Notes: a model not told the origin generated them from the letters alone. Shown: positions 43,848 to 53,705, numbered from the stretch's first letter. The stretch: 64,000 nt of DNA from Flavobacterium piscinae (GCF_004122145.1 NZ_SBKQ01000013.1:58609-122608), one strand, 5' to 3'. Numbers and translations are program-made.

Positions 43848-44171
43848 ATGACTTCTGAAATAAAATTCGACGTTACGTTAGATGAAAATAAAGTACCTGA
43901 ATCGTTAAAATGGACAGCCAAAGATGGCGGTGTAGAAAACCAAGAAACCAAAGCCATTATGCTATCTGTTTGGGATTCAAAAGCAAAAGAATCACTTCGA
44001 ATCGATTTATGGACTAAAGATATGCCTGTGGATGAAATGAAAATTTTCTTTCATCAGACATTAGTGGCCATGGCAGACACGTTTCAACGGGCTACAACCG
44101 ATGACAAAATGGCTGACACCATGCGTGATTTTTGCGAATATTTTGCAGAAAAATTAGAGTTAAAAGGCTAA
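43848..44171 (+). CDS. gldC: Gliding motility protein GldC
   Basis: A small cytoplasmic protein associated with gliding (107 residues from the ATG at 43848; a TTG one codon earlier is unlikely). It begins MTSEIKFDVTLDENKVPESLKW and contains AIMLSVWDSKAKESLRIDLWTKDMPVDEMK, the conserved GldC sequence. It follows gldB by eight bases and overlaps the convergent engB by four bases. Its biochemical role is not known. Confidence 0.93.
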   Translation: MTSEIKFDVTLDENKVPESLKWTAKDGGVENQETKAIMLSVWDSKAKESLRIDLWTKDMPVDEMKIFFHQTLVAMADTFQRATTDDKMADTMRDFCEYFAEKLELKG

Positions 44172-44785
44172 AAGGAATTGTTCTTAAACATTTCCTGATT
44201 GATTTCATCAATAAAAGAAAGTAGTTCCTCTTTTCCGGTTGATTCTGTGGCAGAAGTGATAAAGTGTTGTGGCATTTCTTCCCAGCCACTGGCCAAAACT
44301 TGTTTTCGGTAGGCGGCGACATGAGAATCGATTCTCGTTTTCCCAATTTTATCCGCTTTTGTAAAAATAATGCAAAAGGGAACTTCTTTCACTCCCAAAT
44401 ACGTGAAAAATTCTAAATCAATTTTTTGAGCTTCTAAACGGATGTCAATCAATACAAAAGCACATACCAATTGTTCTCTTTTTTCAAAATAATCGGTTAC
44501 AAATTGTTGAAAAACTTCTTTGGATTTTTTAGAAACTTTCGCATATCCATAACCAGGTAAGTCGACCAAAAACCAATTGTTATTGATTTTAAAATGATTA
44601 ATCAATTGTGTTTTTCCCGGTTTTGATGAGGTTTTTGCCAAACTTTTGTGATTGGTCAACATGTTTATTAATGATGATTTCCCCACGTTCGATCTTCCAA
44701 TAAAAGCATATTCCGGTAGCGGATCTTTCGGGCATTTGCTCACTTCTGAATTACTGATAACAAATTCGGCAGTAGTAATTTTCAT
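44168..44785 (-). CDS. engB: Ribosome biogenesis GTPase EngB/YsxC
   Basis: Small GTPase that helps assemble the large ribosomal subunit. The 205-residue product has the G1 loop GRSNVGKSS (about 29-37), the G2 region with the threonine of GKTQLINHF, G3 DLPGYGYAK, and G4 TKADK. The usual length is about 195-210. The four-base overlap is with convergent gldC. A terminator for the upstream hydrolase gene lies 18 bases before its start, so engB probably has a separate promoter in the 38-base gap, which I could not define. Confidence 0.95.
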   Translation of the reverse strand: MKITTAEFVISNSEVSKCPKDPLPEYAFIGRSNVGKSSLINMLTNHKSLAKTSSKPGKTQLINHFKINNNWFLVDLPGYGYAKVSKKSKEVFQQFVTDYFEKREQLVCAFVLIDIRLEAQKIDLEFFTYLGVKEVPFCIIFTKADKIGKTRIDSHVAAYRKQVLASGWEEMPQHFITSATESTGKEELLSFIDEINQEMFKNNSF

Positions 44786-44802
44786 AGTATTTATTTAAAA
44801 AC

Positions 44803-44823
44803 AAAAAAGTCCATTCGGACTCT
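44803..44823 (-). terminator. Terminator of the alpha/beta hydrolase gene
   Basis: On the minus strand AGTCC-GAAT-GGACT is followed by a T-run and lies immediately after the stop codon of the gene at 44824. Confidence 0.7.
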
Positions 44824-45588
44824 TTATAGTTTATTTTTTTCTAACCATTCCAACATGATTTGGTTAAATTCATCCGGATGTTCCATCATGGCAGCATGAC
44901 CACATTTATCAATCCAGTATAAATCGGAATTGGGTAGCAATTTGTGGAATTCTTCGGCTACTTCCGGTGGTGTAACCTTGTCGTCTTTCCCCCAAATCAA
45001 ACAAGTTGGGGTTTGCATTTTTGGCAAATCTTTTGCCATATTGTGACGAATAGCACTTTTGGCAATGGTTAAAGTTTTAATGACTTTTATACGGTCATTA
45101 ACAATTGAAAAGACTTCGTCAACCAATTCTTTAGTAGCCATTTCGGGATTATAAAAAACATTTTGGGTTTTTAATTTAATGTATTCATAATCACCTCTTT
45201 TAGGATAACTGTCGCCCATCGCACTTTCGTAAAGTCCTGAGCTTCCGGTTAATACCATGGCGGCTACCTTCTCCGGATACATTTTGGTGTGGTACAAACC
45301 CACATGTCCGCCTAAAGAATTTCCTAACAAAATAACTCTTTCAAATCCTTTAAAGACAATAAAATCTTTCACAAATTTTGAAAAAGCTTTTACGTTGGTT
45401 TTTAAAATATTTTGTGTGTATAAAGGAAGTTCGGGAATAACGACTTTGTATCCGTTTTTAGGAAAAAAATCAGCTACTCCGCCAAAATTACTTAATCCAC
45501 CCATCAGACCGTGTAAAACAATAATTGGAGTTCCTTCCCCAGCTTCAAAATAAGTATATTTTCCTTCTTTCTTAAAGTTTTCTTTCAT
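44824..45588 (-). CDS. Alpha/beta-fold hydrolase
   Basis: A 254-residue cytoplasmic hydrolase. The oxyanion segment is VLHGLMGGLSNF (about 29-40), the nucleophile elbow is LLGNSLGGHVGLY with Ser around 94, the acid is in WGKDDKVTPPEVA, and the His is in KCGHAAMMEHPDEF. The start is ATG at 45588; the track-like extension to 45591 uses TTG. It is conserved next to engB and mraZ in Flavobacterium, but its substrate is unknown. A -7 box TATATTTG is on this strand at 45614-45621. Confidence 0.88.
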   Translation of the reverse strand: MKENFKKEGKYTYFEAGEGTPIIVLHGLMGGLSNFGGVADFFPKNGYKVVIPELPLYTQNILKTNVKAFSKFVKDFIVFKGFERVILLGNSLGGHVGLYHTKMYPEKVAAMVLTGSSGLYESAMGDSYPKRGDYEYIKLKTQNVFYNPEMATKELVDEVFSIVNDRIKVIKTLTIAKSAIRHNMAKDLPKMQTPTCLIWGKDDKVTPPEVAEEFHKLLPNSDLYWIDKCGHAAMMEHPDEFNQIMLEWLEKNKL

Positions 45589-45613
45589 CAAAATGAGCTA
45601 TTTCAATTCATCA

Positions 45614-45621
45614 CAAATATA
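45614..45621 (-). promoter_or_regulatory. -7 box for the alpha/beta hydrolase gene
   Basis: The minus strand reads TATATTTG, matching TAnnTTTG, ending 25 bases before the ATG at 45588. Confidence 0.5.
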
Positions 45622-45894
45622 TGATATTATCCATAAAAAAGAAGAATTGTACTGTTTATTTGAAATGAAATTAGGATGATTTCAAAAAAAAATACTCAAG
45701 TTTCATAAGTGGTTAATTATCAACATTTTTTTTTCGCCGATTCAGTTTATTTAAAATTCCAAAAATCATATAAAATCTGAAGTGACTTTGTTAATCTGTT
45801 GCATATTTTCTTTTAAACGCTACAATTACAAATGTTTTGTTAAATAATGTGCAATAATTCAGCTGATTAACTTGGAATAGTTTTGAATAGTAAA
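45622..45894. other. Intergenic region upstream of the dcw cluster
   Basis: This AT-rich stretch between the divergent hydrolase and mraZ promoters has no credible gene on either strand. It contains several A/T runs that could bend DNA. I see no riboswitch or long hairpin. The identifiable control sites of the cluster lie just downstream at 45895-45958. Confidence 0.6.
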
Positions 45895-45940
45895 GTGGTA
45901 AAACTTATTAACAAAGTGGTATTTTGTGGTAAATTGTGGT
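45895..45940 (+). promoter_or_regulatory. MraZ-box-like array of GTGGT repeats
   Basis: GTGGT occurs at 45895, 45916, 45926 and 45936. The last three are spaced exactly ten bases apart (one helical turn) and the first lies 21 bases (two turns) upstream. MraZ proteins of other bacteria bind direct repeats of a short G-rich pentamer at ten-base spacing in their own promoter. The array covers the -33 area of the promoter at 45951, so binding would repress the dcw operon. Confidence 0.75.
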
Positions 45941-45950
45941 AAAATGTTTT

Positions 45951-45958
45951 TATATTTG
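45951..45958 (+). promoter_or_regulatory. -7 box of the mraZ/dcw promoter
   Basis: TATATTTG matches TAnnTTTG. Transcription would begin near 45965, after the ATG at 45926 and at 45944, so mraZ translation must start downstream, which supports the TTG at 45986. Confidence 0.65.
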
Positions 45959-45985
45959 CTTTCAAACCATCAAAATTGTAACTCA

Positions 45986-46459
45986 TTGAATACCATTGTT
46001 GGAACATATGAATGTAAAGTCGATGCCAAAGGAAGATTGCTTTTGCCTGCTCCTTTGAAAAAGCAGTTGGCTTCTTCGTTGCAAGATGGTTTTGTTTTGA
46101 AAAGATCGGTTTTTCAGCCGTGTTTGGAATTATATCCCATGGCAGAATGGAATGTGTTGATGAATAAAGTCAACAAGCTTAATCGCTTTGTAAAAAAGAA
46201 CAACGATTTTATCAGACGATTTACTGCCGGTGTAAAAGTGGTCGAAATCGACGCATTGGGTCGTTTGTTGGTGCCAAAAGATTTAGTGGTTTTTGCTTCT
46301 ATTTCCAAAGATATTGTGCTTTCTTCGGCGGTTAATATTGTGGAGATTTGGGATAAAGATTTGTATGAAAAATCAATTGATGATGCGACAATCGATTTTG
46401 CTGATTTGGCTGAAGACGTAATGGGAAATGTTAATGAAGATGACAATGGACTATCATAA
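45986..46459 (+). CDS. mraZ: Transcriptional regulator MraZ
   Basis: First gene of the division/cell-wall cluster and its likely autorepressor. The start is TTG at 45986 giving MNTIVGTYECKVDAKGRLLLPAPLKKQL, the family N-terminus; the frame is open to an ATG at 45926, but that codon lies ahead of the predicted transcription start. The product is about 157 residues, with two AbrB-like MraZ repeats: YECKVDAKGRLLLPAPL and VKVVEIDALGRLLVPKDL. It overlaps rsmH. A GTGGT array upstream is the probable binding site. Confidence 0.93.
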   Translation: MNTIVGTYECKVDAKGRLLLPAPLKKQLASSLQDGFVLKRSVFQPCLELYPMAEWNVLMNKVNKLNRFVKKNNDFIRRFTAGVKVVEIDALGRLLVPKDLVVFASISKDIVLSSAVNIVEIWDKDLYEKSIDDATIDFADLAEDVMGNVNEDDNGLS

Positions 46460-47342
46460 TCCGGTTTTGTTAAAAACATCCGTGGAAGGTTTAGCAATTA
46501 AGCCGGATGGAGTTTATGTAGATGTGACTTTTGGAGGAGGCGGACATTCAAAAGAGATTTTGAGTCAGCTAGGTCAGGATGGAAAATTGTTTGCTTTTGA
46601 TCAAGATGAAGATGCCTTAGCGAATGCTTTGCTGGATGAACGTTTCAAATTGATAAATGAAAATTTTAGAAACATCAAACGCTTTTTAAGATTCTATGGT
46701 GTGAAAGAAGTGGATGGAATTTTGGCTGATTTAGGAGTTTCTTCACATCAGTTTGATGTGGCAGAAAGAGGTTTTTCAACCCGATTTGATGCGGAGTTAG
46801 ATATGCGGATGAGTCAAAAAGGCGAGTTGAATGCTTTTATGGTGGTGAACGAATATGATGAAGCTACACTCAAAAAAGTGTTTGCTGAATTTGGAGAATT
46901 ATCCAATGCAGGTGCAATTGCCAATACCATAATAAATGCAAGAAAAGACATTCCGATTAAAAATACGGAACAATTAAAACAAGTTCTTTCAAAATTTTTG
47001 CCGGCTCACAAGAGCCATAAAATATTAGCTCAAATTTATCAAGCGATTCGAATTGAAGTAAATCAAGAAATGGAGGTTTTGAAAGAATTCTTAGAGCAAT
47101 CATTAGAAATTTTAAAACCCGGCGGCAGATTAAGTGTGATTTCGTATCATTCTCTTGAAGATCGTTTGGTGAAAAGATTTATGAAAAACGGCATGTTTGA
47201 AGGAGAGCCGGAACGCGATTTCTTCGGAAATTATTCAGTCCCATTTAAATTAGTAGGAAAGTTGATTGTTCCTGATAATTCTGAAATTAAAACAAACAAT
47301 AGAGCACGAAGTGCCAAATTGAGAATCGCTGAAAAAAAGTAA
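46440..47342 (+). CDS. rsmH: 16S rRNA (cytosine-1402-N4)-methyltransferase RsmH
   Basis: Methylates C1402 in the ribosomal decoding centre. It begins near MTMDYHNPVLLKTSVEGL; ATGs at 46428, 46440 and 46446 are all in frame and the true one is uncertain. About 300 residues. SAM motif I is VYVDVTFGGGGHSKEIL, DGILADLGVSSHQFD follows, and the C-terminal landmarks are GGRLSVISYHSLEDRLVKRFM and NNRARSAKLRIAEK. It overlaps mraZ by about 20 bases, and ftsL starts at once after its stop. Confidence 0.95.
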   Translation: MTMDYHNPVLLKTSVEGLAIKPDGVYVDVTFGGGGHSKEILSQLGQDGKLFAFDQDEDALANALLDERFKLINENFRNIKRFLRFYGVKEVDGILADLGVSSHQFDVAERGFSTRFDAELDMRMSQKGELNAFMVVNEYDEATLKKVFAEFGELSNAGAIANTIINARKDIPIKNTEQLKQVLSKFLPAHKSHKILAQIYQAIRIEVNQEMEVLKEFLEQSLEILKPGGRLSVISYHSLEDRLVKRFMKNGMFEGEPERDFFGNYSVPFKLVGKLIVPDNSEIKTNNRARSAKLRIAEKK

Positions 47343-47690
47343 ATGAAAGCCGGTATATACGACATATTAAAAGCAAAATTTCTGGTTAATCAGGATGCCG
47401 TTAAAAATTGGCGATTTATCGTTTTTCTCATTGCCTTAGCGATGATCATGATTGCTAATATTCATCATTACGAAAAAAAAATTTTCAGGATAGTTGAATT
47501 AAATAAAGAAGTAAAAGAACTGCGATCAGAATTTGTAGATCGTCGTTCAGAATTAATGAAACTAAAAATGGAAAGCACCATTTCAAAAAAAATGGAAGAA
47601 AAAGGAATATTTCCTTCCAACGTGCCTCCGACAAAAATAAAAGTGGTTAAACCAAAAGAGAAAACATTAACAGAGAAAATATGGAAGTAA
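47343..47690 (+). CDS. ftsL: FtsL-like cell division protein
   Basis: A 115-residue bitopic divisome protein. It has a short cytoplasmic N-terminus, one transmembrane helix at about 24-41 (WRFIVFLIALAMIMIANI) and a periplasmic coiled coil (about 45-85, VELNKEVKELRSEFVDRRSE). This matches the position and shape of FtsL between rsmH and ftsI, although sequence conservation in FtsL is low. The stop overlaps the ftsI start by ten bases. It is expected to act with FtsQ in the FtsQLB complex; no ftsB gene is in the window. Confidence 0.85.
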   Translation: MKAGIYDILKAKFLVNQDAVKNWRFIVFLIALAMIMIANIHHYEKKIFRIVELNKEVKELRSEFVDRRSELMKLKMESTISKKMEEKGIFPSNVPPTKIKVVKPKEKTLTEKIWK

Positions 47691-49675
47691 CAGATAAACA
47701 TATCTCTTACCGAATTTATTTGGTCGCTGTAGTCATCTTTTTGATGGCTATTGGGATTACTGTTAAATTAACCAATATTCAGTGGGTAGAGGGTGAATAT
47801 TACAGAAAGTTAGCCAAAGAACGAAGTGTGAAAAATTTCGTAATCCCGGCAAACAAAGGAAATATCTATTCTTCAGACGGAAGTTTATTAGCTACTTCTA
47901 TTCCAAATTATAAAGTTCGTTTTGATGCGATGGCTCCTAAAAAAGAAGATTTCGATAAAAACCTTCAACCGCTTTGTGATTCTTTGTCTAAGCTGTTAGG
48001 AAAACCATCTCAATTTTACAAAACAGAATTCCTTCGGGCAAGATCAACCAGAAATCGGTATTATTTGGTAGCTAGGAATTTAAGCTATACCGAATACATG
48101 AAAATCAAAAGTTTTCCTCTGTTTAATAAAGGAGCTTATCGAGGAGGAATCATCACTGAGCAAAAAACCGTACGTGAGCATCCCATTGGATTGGTGGCAG
48201 AAAGAACTATTGGTTATGAGCGAATCAGACCAAACGGAACACCGGACGGAAAAGGAATCGAATGGGCATTCAGAGATTATTTGAATGGTAAAGATGGAAA
48301 GCGACTCATGCAAAAAATGGCAAAAGGTCAGTGGAAACCCATTCGCGACGAAAATGAAGTTGAACCCCAAGACGGTTATGATATTATTTCAACTATTGAT
48401 GTATATATCCAAGATATTGCTCACCATGCTTTGCTAAAGCAGTTAGAATACTATGAAGCTGAACACGGTTGTGTAGTGGTTATGGAAACTAAAACCGGAG
48501 AAGTGAAAGCCATTTCTAATTTAGGGAGAGATAAAGATGGTAATTACAATGAAACGGTAAATTATGCGGTAGCTGAATCACACGAACCCGGTTCTACCTT
48601 TAAATTAATAGATCTAATTGCTCTTTTTGAAGATAAGGTGGCCGACACAAGTGATATTTATGATACAAAGGGTGGTGAAATCACTTATTATAACAGAAAA
48701 GTACGCGACTCTAAAAAAGGAGGTTATGGTAAAATTTCTCTGGGTAGAGGATTTGAATTATCATCAAATACAGTTTTAGTTCAAGCGGTATTTGACAATT
48801 ATAAAAGTAATCCTCAAAAATATGTGGATCATATCAAACGACTGAAATTACATGAGCCGCTAGGTCTACAAATAAAAGGAGAAGGCAAACCAAAAATTCC
48901 ACAACCGGGTGATAAAGATTGGTACGGAACCACTTTACCATGGATGGCTTATGGTTATGGCGTTTCCATGACTCCCTTGCAAACCTTGACTTTGTATAAT
49001 GCCGTGGCTAACAACGGTGAAATGGTAAAACCATTTTTCGTTAAAGAAATTAAAGAATGGAATAAAACCATCAAAAAGTTTGACAAAGAAGTAATTAATC
49101 CAAAAATAGCTTCTCAAGAGACATTGGATAAGATAAAAGCGGTTTTAGAAAAGGTAGTCAAAAAAGGTACTGGTTCAAAACTGTATTCCAAAGATTTTTC
49201 AATGGCAGGAAAAACAGGAACAGCTCAAATGGGTTATTCCGACAAGGCAAATTTGTATTATGCTTCCTCTTTCGTAGGTTATTTTCCGGCAGATCAACCT
49301 AAATATTCGTGCATTGTTGTGGTTCATAAACCCAGTAAATCAAAAGGATATTACGGTGCGGATGTTTCGGGGCCGGTTTTTAAACGAATTGCTCAAAAAG
49401 TATTTACCGATGTTCCTTCGACTAACGAAGTGAAAAGTTTGGAGAAAAATATTCCAATTCAAGAAAAAAATTATGACACCTATTATGCCAATTCTTCTAA
49501 AGACTTAAAAACAATTCCAAATGTAAAAGGAATGTCCGGCATGGATGCAATTGCCTTGTTAGAAAATTTAAAAATAAAAGTAAAAATCATTGGAATCGGA
49601 AAAGTAAAAAAACAATCCATTCAACCCGGTGAACCATTACTAAAAAACAGCACTATTATATTAGAATTATCGTGA
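47681..49675 (+). CDS. ftsI: Septal peptidoglycan transpeptidase FtsI (PBP3) with PASTA domain
   Basis: Class B penicillin-binding protein that cross-links septal peptidoglycan. The 664-residue product has one N-terminal membrane helix (about 12-30), a dimerisation domain with RSVKNFVIPANKGNIYSSDG, and a transpeptidase domain with Ser305 in the SxxK motif EPGSTFK, SSN in FELSSNTVLV and KTGT in AGKTGTAQ. A C-terminal PASTA domain (IPNVKGMSGMDAIALLENLK) binds stem peptides, as in many Bacteroidota. Its stop overlaps the murE start by four bases. Confidence 0.95.
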   Translation: MEVTDKHISYRIYLVAVVIFLMAIGITVKLTNIQWVEGEYYRKLAKERSVKNFVIPANKGNIYSSDGSLLATSIPNYKVRFDAMAPKKEDFDKNLQPLCDSLSKLLGKPSQFYKTEFLRARSTRNRYYLVARNLSYTEYMKIKSFPLFNKGAYRGGIITEQKTVREHPIGLVAERTIGYERIRPNGTPDGKGIEWAFRDYLNGKDGKRLMQKMAKGQWKPIRDENEVEPQDGYDIISTIDVYIQDIAHHALLKQLEYYEAEHGCVVVMETKTGEVKAISNLGRDKDGNYNETVNYAVAESHEPGSTFKLIDLIALFEDKVADTSDIYDTKGGEITYYNRKVRDSKKGGYGKISLGRGFELSSNTVLVQAVFDNYKSNPQKYVDHIKRLKLHEPLGLQIKGEGKPKIPQPGDKDWYGTTLPWMAYGYGVSMTPLQTLTLYNAVANNGEMVKPFFVKEIKEWNKTIKKFDKEVINPKIASQETLDKIKAVLEKVVKKGTGSKLYSKDFSMAGKTGTAQMGYSDKANLYYASSFVGYFPADQPKYSCIVVVHKPSKSKGYYGADVSGPVFKRIAQKVFTDVPSTNEVKSLEKNIPIQEKNYDTYYANSSKDLKTIPNVKGMSGMDAIALLENLKIKVKIIGIGKVKKQSIQPGEPLLKNSTIILELS

Positions 49676-51135
49676 TAACGCTAAAAGACATATTATATAA
49701 AGTAAGCATTGAAGCGGTAAAAGGGTCAACAGATGTGGCTATTGGCAAAATAGAGTTTGATTCTAGAAAAATAGAATTGAATGATGTTTTTGTGGCCATT
49801 CGCGGCACCATTTCCAACGGACACGATTTTATTGAAAAAGCTCTTAATCAAGGTGCCGCTGTAATTGTTTGTGATACTTTTCCTGAAATAATTGTCAATG
49901 GTGTAACGTATATTCAAGTAAAAGATACCAATTTGGCCTTGGCTTTTTTGGCATCAAATTATTATAACAATCCGTCTCAAAATTTAAAATTAGTTGGAAT
50001 CACCGGAACCAATGGTAAAACCACTATTGCTTCCTTGTTGTATCAATTATTTAAAAAAGCAGGTTACAAAGTCGGATTGCTTTCCACAGTAAAAATTTTG
50101 GTTGATGAAGAAGAATTTCCTGCTACTCATACTACTCCCGATTCATTAACTATCAATTATTATTTGGCAGAGATGAATAAAGTGGGCGTTGAATTCTGTT
50201 TTATGGAAGTCAGCTCACATGGTATTCATCAAAAAAGAACAGAAGGATTAATTTTTTCGGGTGGAATTTTCACTAATCTTTCCCATGATCATTTAGACTA
50301 TCATAGTTCTTTTTCCGAATACAGAGATGTGAAAAAATCCTTTTTTGATCATTTGCCCAAAACAGCTTTTGTGCTAACGAATATTGACGATAAAAACGGC
50401 ACTTTGATGTTGCAAAACACAAGGGCAAAAAAATTAACCTACGCTCTAAAATCGTATGCTGATTACAAAGCTTCCATTTTAGAAAATCAGTTAAGCGGAT
50501 TATTATTAAAAATTAACGGAAATGAAGTTTGGGTAAAATTAATCGGAACATTTAATGCCTATAATTTATTAGCAATCTATGGAACTGCTGTGGAATTAGG
50601 CTTGGATAGCTTAGAAGTTCTTCGGCTGTTATCTGAATTAGAAAGTGTTTCAGGACGTTTTCAATTCATCGTTTCAAATGATAAAATTACTGCCATTGTG
50701 GATTATGCACACACACCGGATGCATTGGAAAATGTGTTAGGTACGATCAACGACATACGAACCAAAAATGAGCAATTAATCACAGTGGTAGGTTGCGGAG
50801 GAAACCGAGATAAAACAAAGCGACCAATTATGGCAAATATTGCTTCCAATTTGAGCAATAAAGTGATTTTAACCTCTGATAACCCACGTGATGAAGACCC
50901 AACCGATATTTTAGTGGATATGGAAAAAGGTGTTGAACCACAAAATCAACGTAAAACGCTATCCATTTTAGATAGAAAGCAGGCAATTAAAGTGGCTTGT
51001 CAGCTTGCAAAACCAAACGATATCATCCTCATTGCCGGAAAAGGTCATGAAACCTATCAGGAAATTAAAGGCGTCCGTCATCATTTTGACGACATGGAAA
51101 CCGTAAAAGAGCTATTAGAAGAACGTAACCAATAG
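49672..51135 (+). CDS. murE: UDP-N-acetylmuramyl tripeptide synthetase MurE (meso-DAP type)
   Basis: Adds the third residue to UDP-MurNAc-L-Ala-D-Glu. The start is GTG at 49672 inside the ftsI stop. The 487-residue product has the ATP loop [11 protein letters not shown], the [13 protein letters not shown] segment, and DNPR at about 403-406, the signature of enzymes that add meso-diaminopimelate, so stem peptides probably carry meso-DAP. C-terminal [12 protein letters not shown] fits the family. It is seven bases ahead of mraY. Confidence 0.96.
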   Translation: MITLKDILYKVSIEAVKGSTDVAIGKIEFDSRKIELNDVFVAIRGTISNGHDFIEKALNQGAAVIVCDTFPEIIVNGVTYIQVKDTNLALAFLASNYYNNPSQNLKLVGITGTNGKTTIASLLYQLFKKAGYKVGLLSTVKILVDEEEFPATHTTPDSLTINYYLAEMNKVGVEFCFMEVSSHGIHQKRTEGLIFSGGIFTNLSHDHLDYHSSFSEYRDVKKSFFDHLPKTAFVLTNIDDKNGTLMLQNTRAKKLTYALKSYADYKASILENQLSGLLLKINGNEVWVKLIGTFNAYNLLAIYGTAVELGLDSLEVLRLLSELESVSGRFQFIVSNDKITAIVDYAHTPDALENVLGTINDIRTKNEQLITVVGCGGNRDKTKRPIMANIASNLSNKVILTSDNPRDEDPTDILVDMEKGVEPQNQRKTLSILDRKQAIKVACQLAKPNDIILIAGKGHETYQEIKGVRHHFDDMETVKELLEERNQ

Positions 51136-51142
51136 AACCGAT

Positions 51143-52372
51143 ATGCTGTATTATTTATTTGAATATTTAGACAAATCACTCGATGTTCCCGGAACAGGAG
51201 TTTTTCAGTACATCACATTTCGTTCCGGTTTGGCGGTTCTGTTGTCATTATTAATTTCTACTATTTTCGGAAAGAGAATCATCAATTTTCTACGAAATCA
51301 ACAAGTGGGCGAAACGGTTCGTGAACTAGGTTTAGAAGGTCAAACACAAAAAGCAGGAACACCTACAATGGGTGGTTTAATCATCATTATGGCCACTTTA
51401 ATTCCGGTTATTATGTTGGCAAAATTAGATAACATTTATATCATTTTATTAGTTGTTACCACACTTTGGATGGGAACCATCGGTTTTATTGACGATTATA
51501 TCAAAATATTCAAAAAAGATAAAGAAGGTTTAAAAGGAAAATTTAAAGTTATTGGTCAGGTTGGATTAGGTTTGATCGTGGGTTCTGTATTATATTTTAA
51601 CCCGGGTGTTACTGTTCGAAAAGATACACAACGGACAAACATTTTACAACAAAATACCGAAACAATGATTTCTTCTGTTCCATTAGAAGAAAAATCAACA
51701 GCAACAACCATCCCATTCTTTAAAAACAATGAATTTGATTACGCCGATTTGTTGTCGTTTTTAGGTGAAGGTTACGAATCTTGGGCATGGTTGATTTTTA
51801 TTCCAATTGTAATTTTTATCATCACAGCCGTGTCCAACGGAGCCAATTTAACCGATGGAATAGATGGTCTCGCCGCCGGAACTTCCGCTATATCAGTGCT
51901 TACTTTAGGGATTTTTACTTTCGTTTCGGGTAATATCATTTTTTCCAATTACCTCAATATCATGTACATCCCGAATTCGGGTGAAATGACGGTGTTTATT
52001 TCCGCTTTTGTGGGAGCACTCATCGGATTTTTATGGTACAACAGTTATCCGGCAGCCGTATTTATGGGTGATACAGGAAGTTTAACCATTGGTGGAATAA
52101 TTGCCGTAATCGCTATCGCCATTCGAAAAGAATTACTAATTCCGGTTATCTGTGGTATCTTCTTAGCCGAAAATTTATCAGTCGTGTTACAAGTCAGTTA
52201 TTTTAAATATACCAAAAAGAAATTTGGTGAAGGAAGACGAATTTTTCTCATGTCGCCCCTGCATCATCACTACCAGAAAAAAGGATACCATGAAAGTAAG
52301 ATTGTAACCAGATTCTGGATTGTTGGAATTTTGTTGGCTATTTTATCCATCGTAACCTTAAAACTAAGATAA
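51143..52372 (+). CDS. mraY: Phospho-N-acetylmuramoyl-pentapeptide transferase MraY
   Basis: Makes lipid I by moving phospho-MurNAc-pentapeptide to undecaprenyl phosphate in the inner membrane. The 409-residue product has ten or so membrane helices, the catalytic segments [12 protein letters not shown] and [12 protein letters not shown], and the C-terminal [19 protein letters not shown] loop. A loop of about 60 residues (about 145-205, rich in T, E and K) enlarges it compared with enterobacterial MraY and is usual for Bacteroidota. It is one base before murD. Confidence 0.96.
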   Translation: MLYYLFEYLDKSLDVPGTGVFQYITFRSGLAVLLSLLISTIFGKRIINFLRNQQVGETVRELGLEGQTQKAGTPTMGGLIIIMATLIPVIMLAKLDNIYIILLVVTTLWMGTIGFIDDYIKIFKKDKEGLKGKFKVIGQVGLGLIVGSVLYFNPGVTVRKDTQRTNILQQNTETMISSVPLEEKSTATTIPFFKNNEFDYADLLSFLGEGYESWAWLIFIPIVIFIITAVSNGANLTDGIDGLAAGTSAISVLTLGIFTFVSGNIIFSNYLNIMYIPNSGEMTVFISAFVGALIGFLWYNSYPAAVFMGDTGSLTIGGIIAVIAIAIRKELLIPVICGIFLAENLSVVLQVSYFKYTKKKFGEGRRIFLMSPLHHHYQKKGYHESKIVTRFWIVGILLAILSIVTLKLR

Positions 52373-52373
52373 G

Positions 52374-53705
52374 ATGCGATTGGTAGTACTTGGCGGAGGA
52401 GAAAGTGGAGTAGGAACCGCCATTTTAGGGAAGAAAAAAGGATACGATGTTTTTCTATCCGATTTTGGTAAAATAAAAGAAAATTACAAAGAAGTTCTGT
52501 TGATTAATGAAATAGATTGGGAAGACGAAAAGCACACCGAAGAATTGATTTTGAATGCCGATGTAGTAATGAAAAGCCCCGGAATTCCAGATAAAGTGGC
52601 AATTGTCAAGAAATTGAAAGATAAGCAAATTCCCGTTATTTCAGAGATTGAATTTGCCGCTCAATTCACCGAAGCAATAACCATCGGAATTACGGGGAGT
52701 AATGGTAAAACGACTACCACAATGCTAACGTACCATTTGCTAAAATCAGGGGGTTTAAATGTGGGATTGGCTGGAAATATAGGAAAGAGCTTTGCTTGGC
52801 AAGTGGCTGATGAAGATTTTGATGTGTATGTGCTGGAATTAAGCAGTTTTCAGTTAGACGGAATTATTAATTATAAACCGCATATTGCAATTCTTACTAA
52901 CATTAGTCCGGATCATTTAGACAGATATGAATATAAATATGAAAACTATATCGCCTCAAAATTTAGAATTACAATGAATCAAACGGAAGATGATTATTTC
53001 ATATATGATGCAGACGATGAAACAACAACAAATTGGTTGAAAAATAACAAAACAAAAGCACAATTAATTCCATTTTCGCTGAAACAAAAGCACCAAATGG
53101 GAGGATTTATAAACAACGACACTATGGAAATGTATATCAACGAAGAAGAATTTACAATGGAAACCAAAACAATGGCATTGGAAGGCAAACACAACATGAA
53201 AAATGCGATGGCAGCCACTTCGGTAGCTCAATTGATGCGAATCAGAAAGCAAACGATCAGAGAAAGTTTGTCCAATTTTCAAGGGGTAGAACATCGTTTG
53301 GAACGTGTGTTGAAAATTCAAAATGTGCAATACATCAATGATAGTAAAGCAACCAATGTAAATGCAACCTTTTTTGCTTTAGACAGTATGTCTACACCAA
53401 CCGTTTGGATTGTTGGAGGAGTTGATAAAGGAAATGATTATTCTGAATTAATGTCGTTGGTTCGTGAAAAAGTAAAAGCCATTATTTGTTTAGGTGTTGA
53501 CAATAAGAAAATTATTGATGCTTTTGGAAATGTGGTCGATGTCATGGTGGAAGTCACGACTATGAGCGATGCCGTTCGAACAGCTCAACATTTAACCGAA
53601 AAAGGTGATACGGTTTTATTATCACCGGCTTGTGCGAGTTTCGATTTGTTTGAAAATTATGAAGACAGAGGAAGACAATTCAAACAAGCCGTTCGTAATT
53701 TATAA
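52374..53705 (+). CDS. murD: UDP-N-acetylmuramoyl-L-alanine--D-glutamate ligase MurD
   Basis: Adds D-glutamate to UDP-MurNAc-L-Ala. The 443-residue cytoplasmic enzyme has an N-terminal Rossmann domain (VVLGGGESGVGTAILG), the ATP loop GITGSNGKTTTTM, SSFQLDG, ISPDHLDRY and the C-terminal SKATNVNATFFALDS block. All expected motifs are present and the length is normal. A 42-base gap separates it from ftsW. Confidence 0.96.
   Translation: MRLVVLGGGESGVGTAILGKKKGYDVFLSDFGKIKENYKEVLLINEIDWEDEKHTEELILNADVVMKSPGIPDKVAIVKKLKDKQIPVISEIEFAAQFTEAITIGITGSNGKTTTTMLTYHLLKSGGLNVGLAGNIGKSFAWQVADEDFDVYVLELSSFQLDGIINYKPHIAILTNISPDHLDRYEYKYENYIASKFRITMNQTEDDYFIYDADDETTTNWLKNNKTKAQLIPFSLKQKHQMGGFINNDTMEMYINEEEFTMETKTMALEGKHNMKNAMAATSVAQLMRIRKQTIRESLSNFQGVEHRLERVLKIQNVQYINDSKATNVNATFFALDSMSTPTVWIVGGVDKGNDYSELMSLVREKVKAIICLGVDNKKIIDAFGNVVDVMVEVTTMSDAVRTAQHLTEKGDTVLLSPACASFDLFENYEDRGRQFKQAVRNL

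Noticed and set aside
45895..45940. CRISPR-like repeat array
   Set aside because: Units are only five bases with five-base spacers; a protein-binding array fits, a CRISPR array does not. No CRISPR array was seen elsewhere in the window.
45926..45985. ATG start of mraZ at 45926 (or 45944)
   Set aside because: These codons lie within or before the GTGGT array and the -7 box, and the extra 20 residues do not resemble MraZ, whose usual N-terminus begins at the TTG codon.
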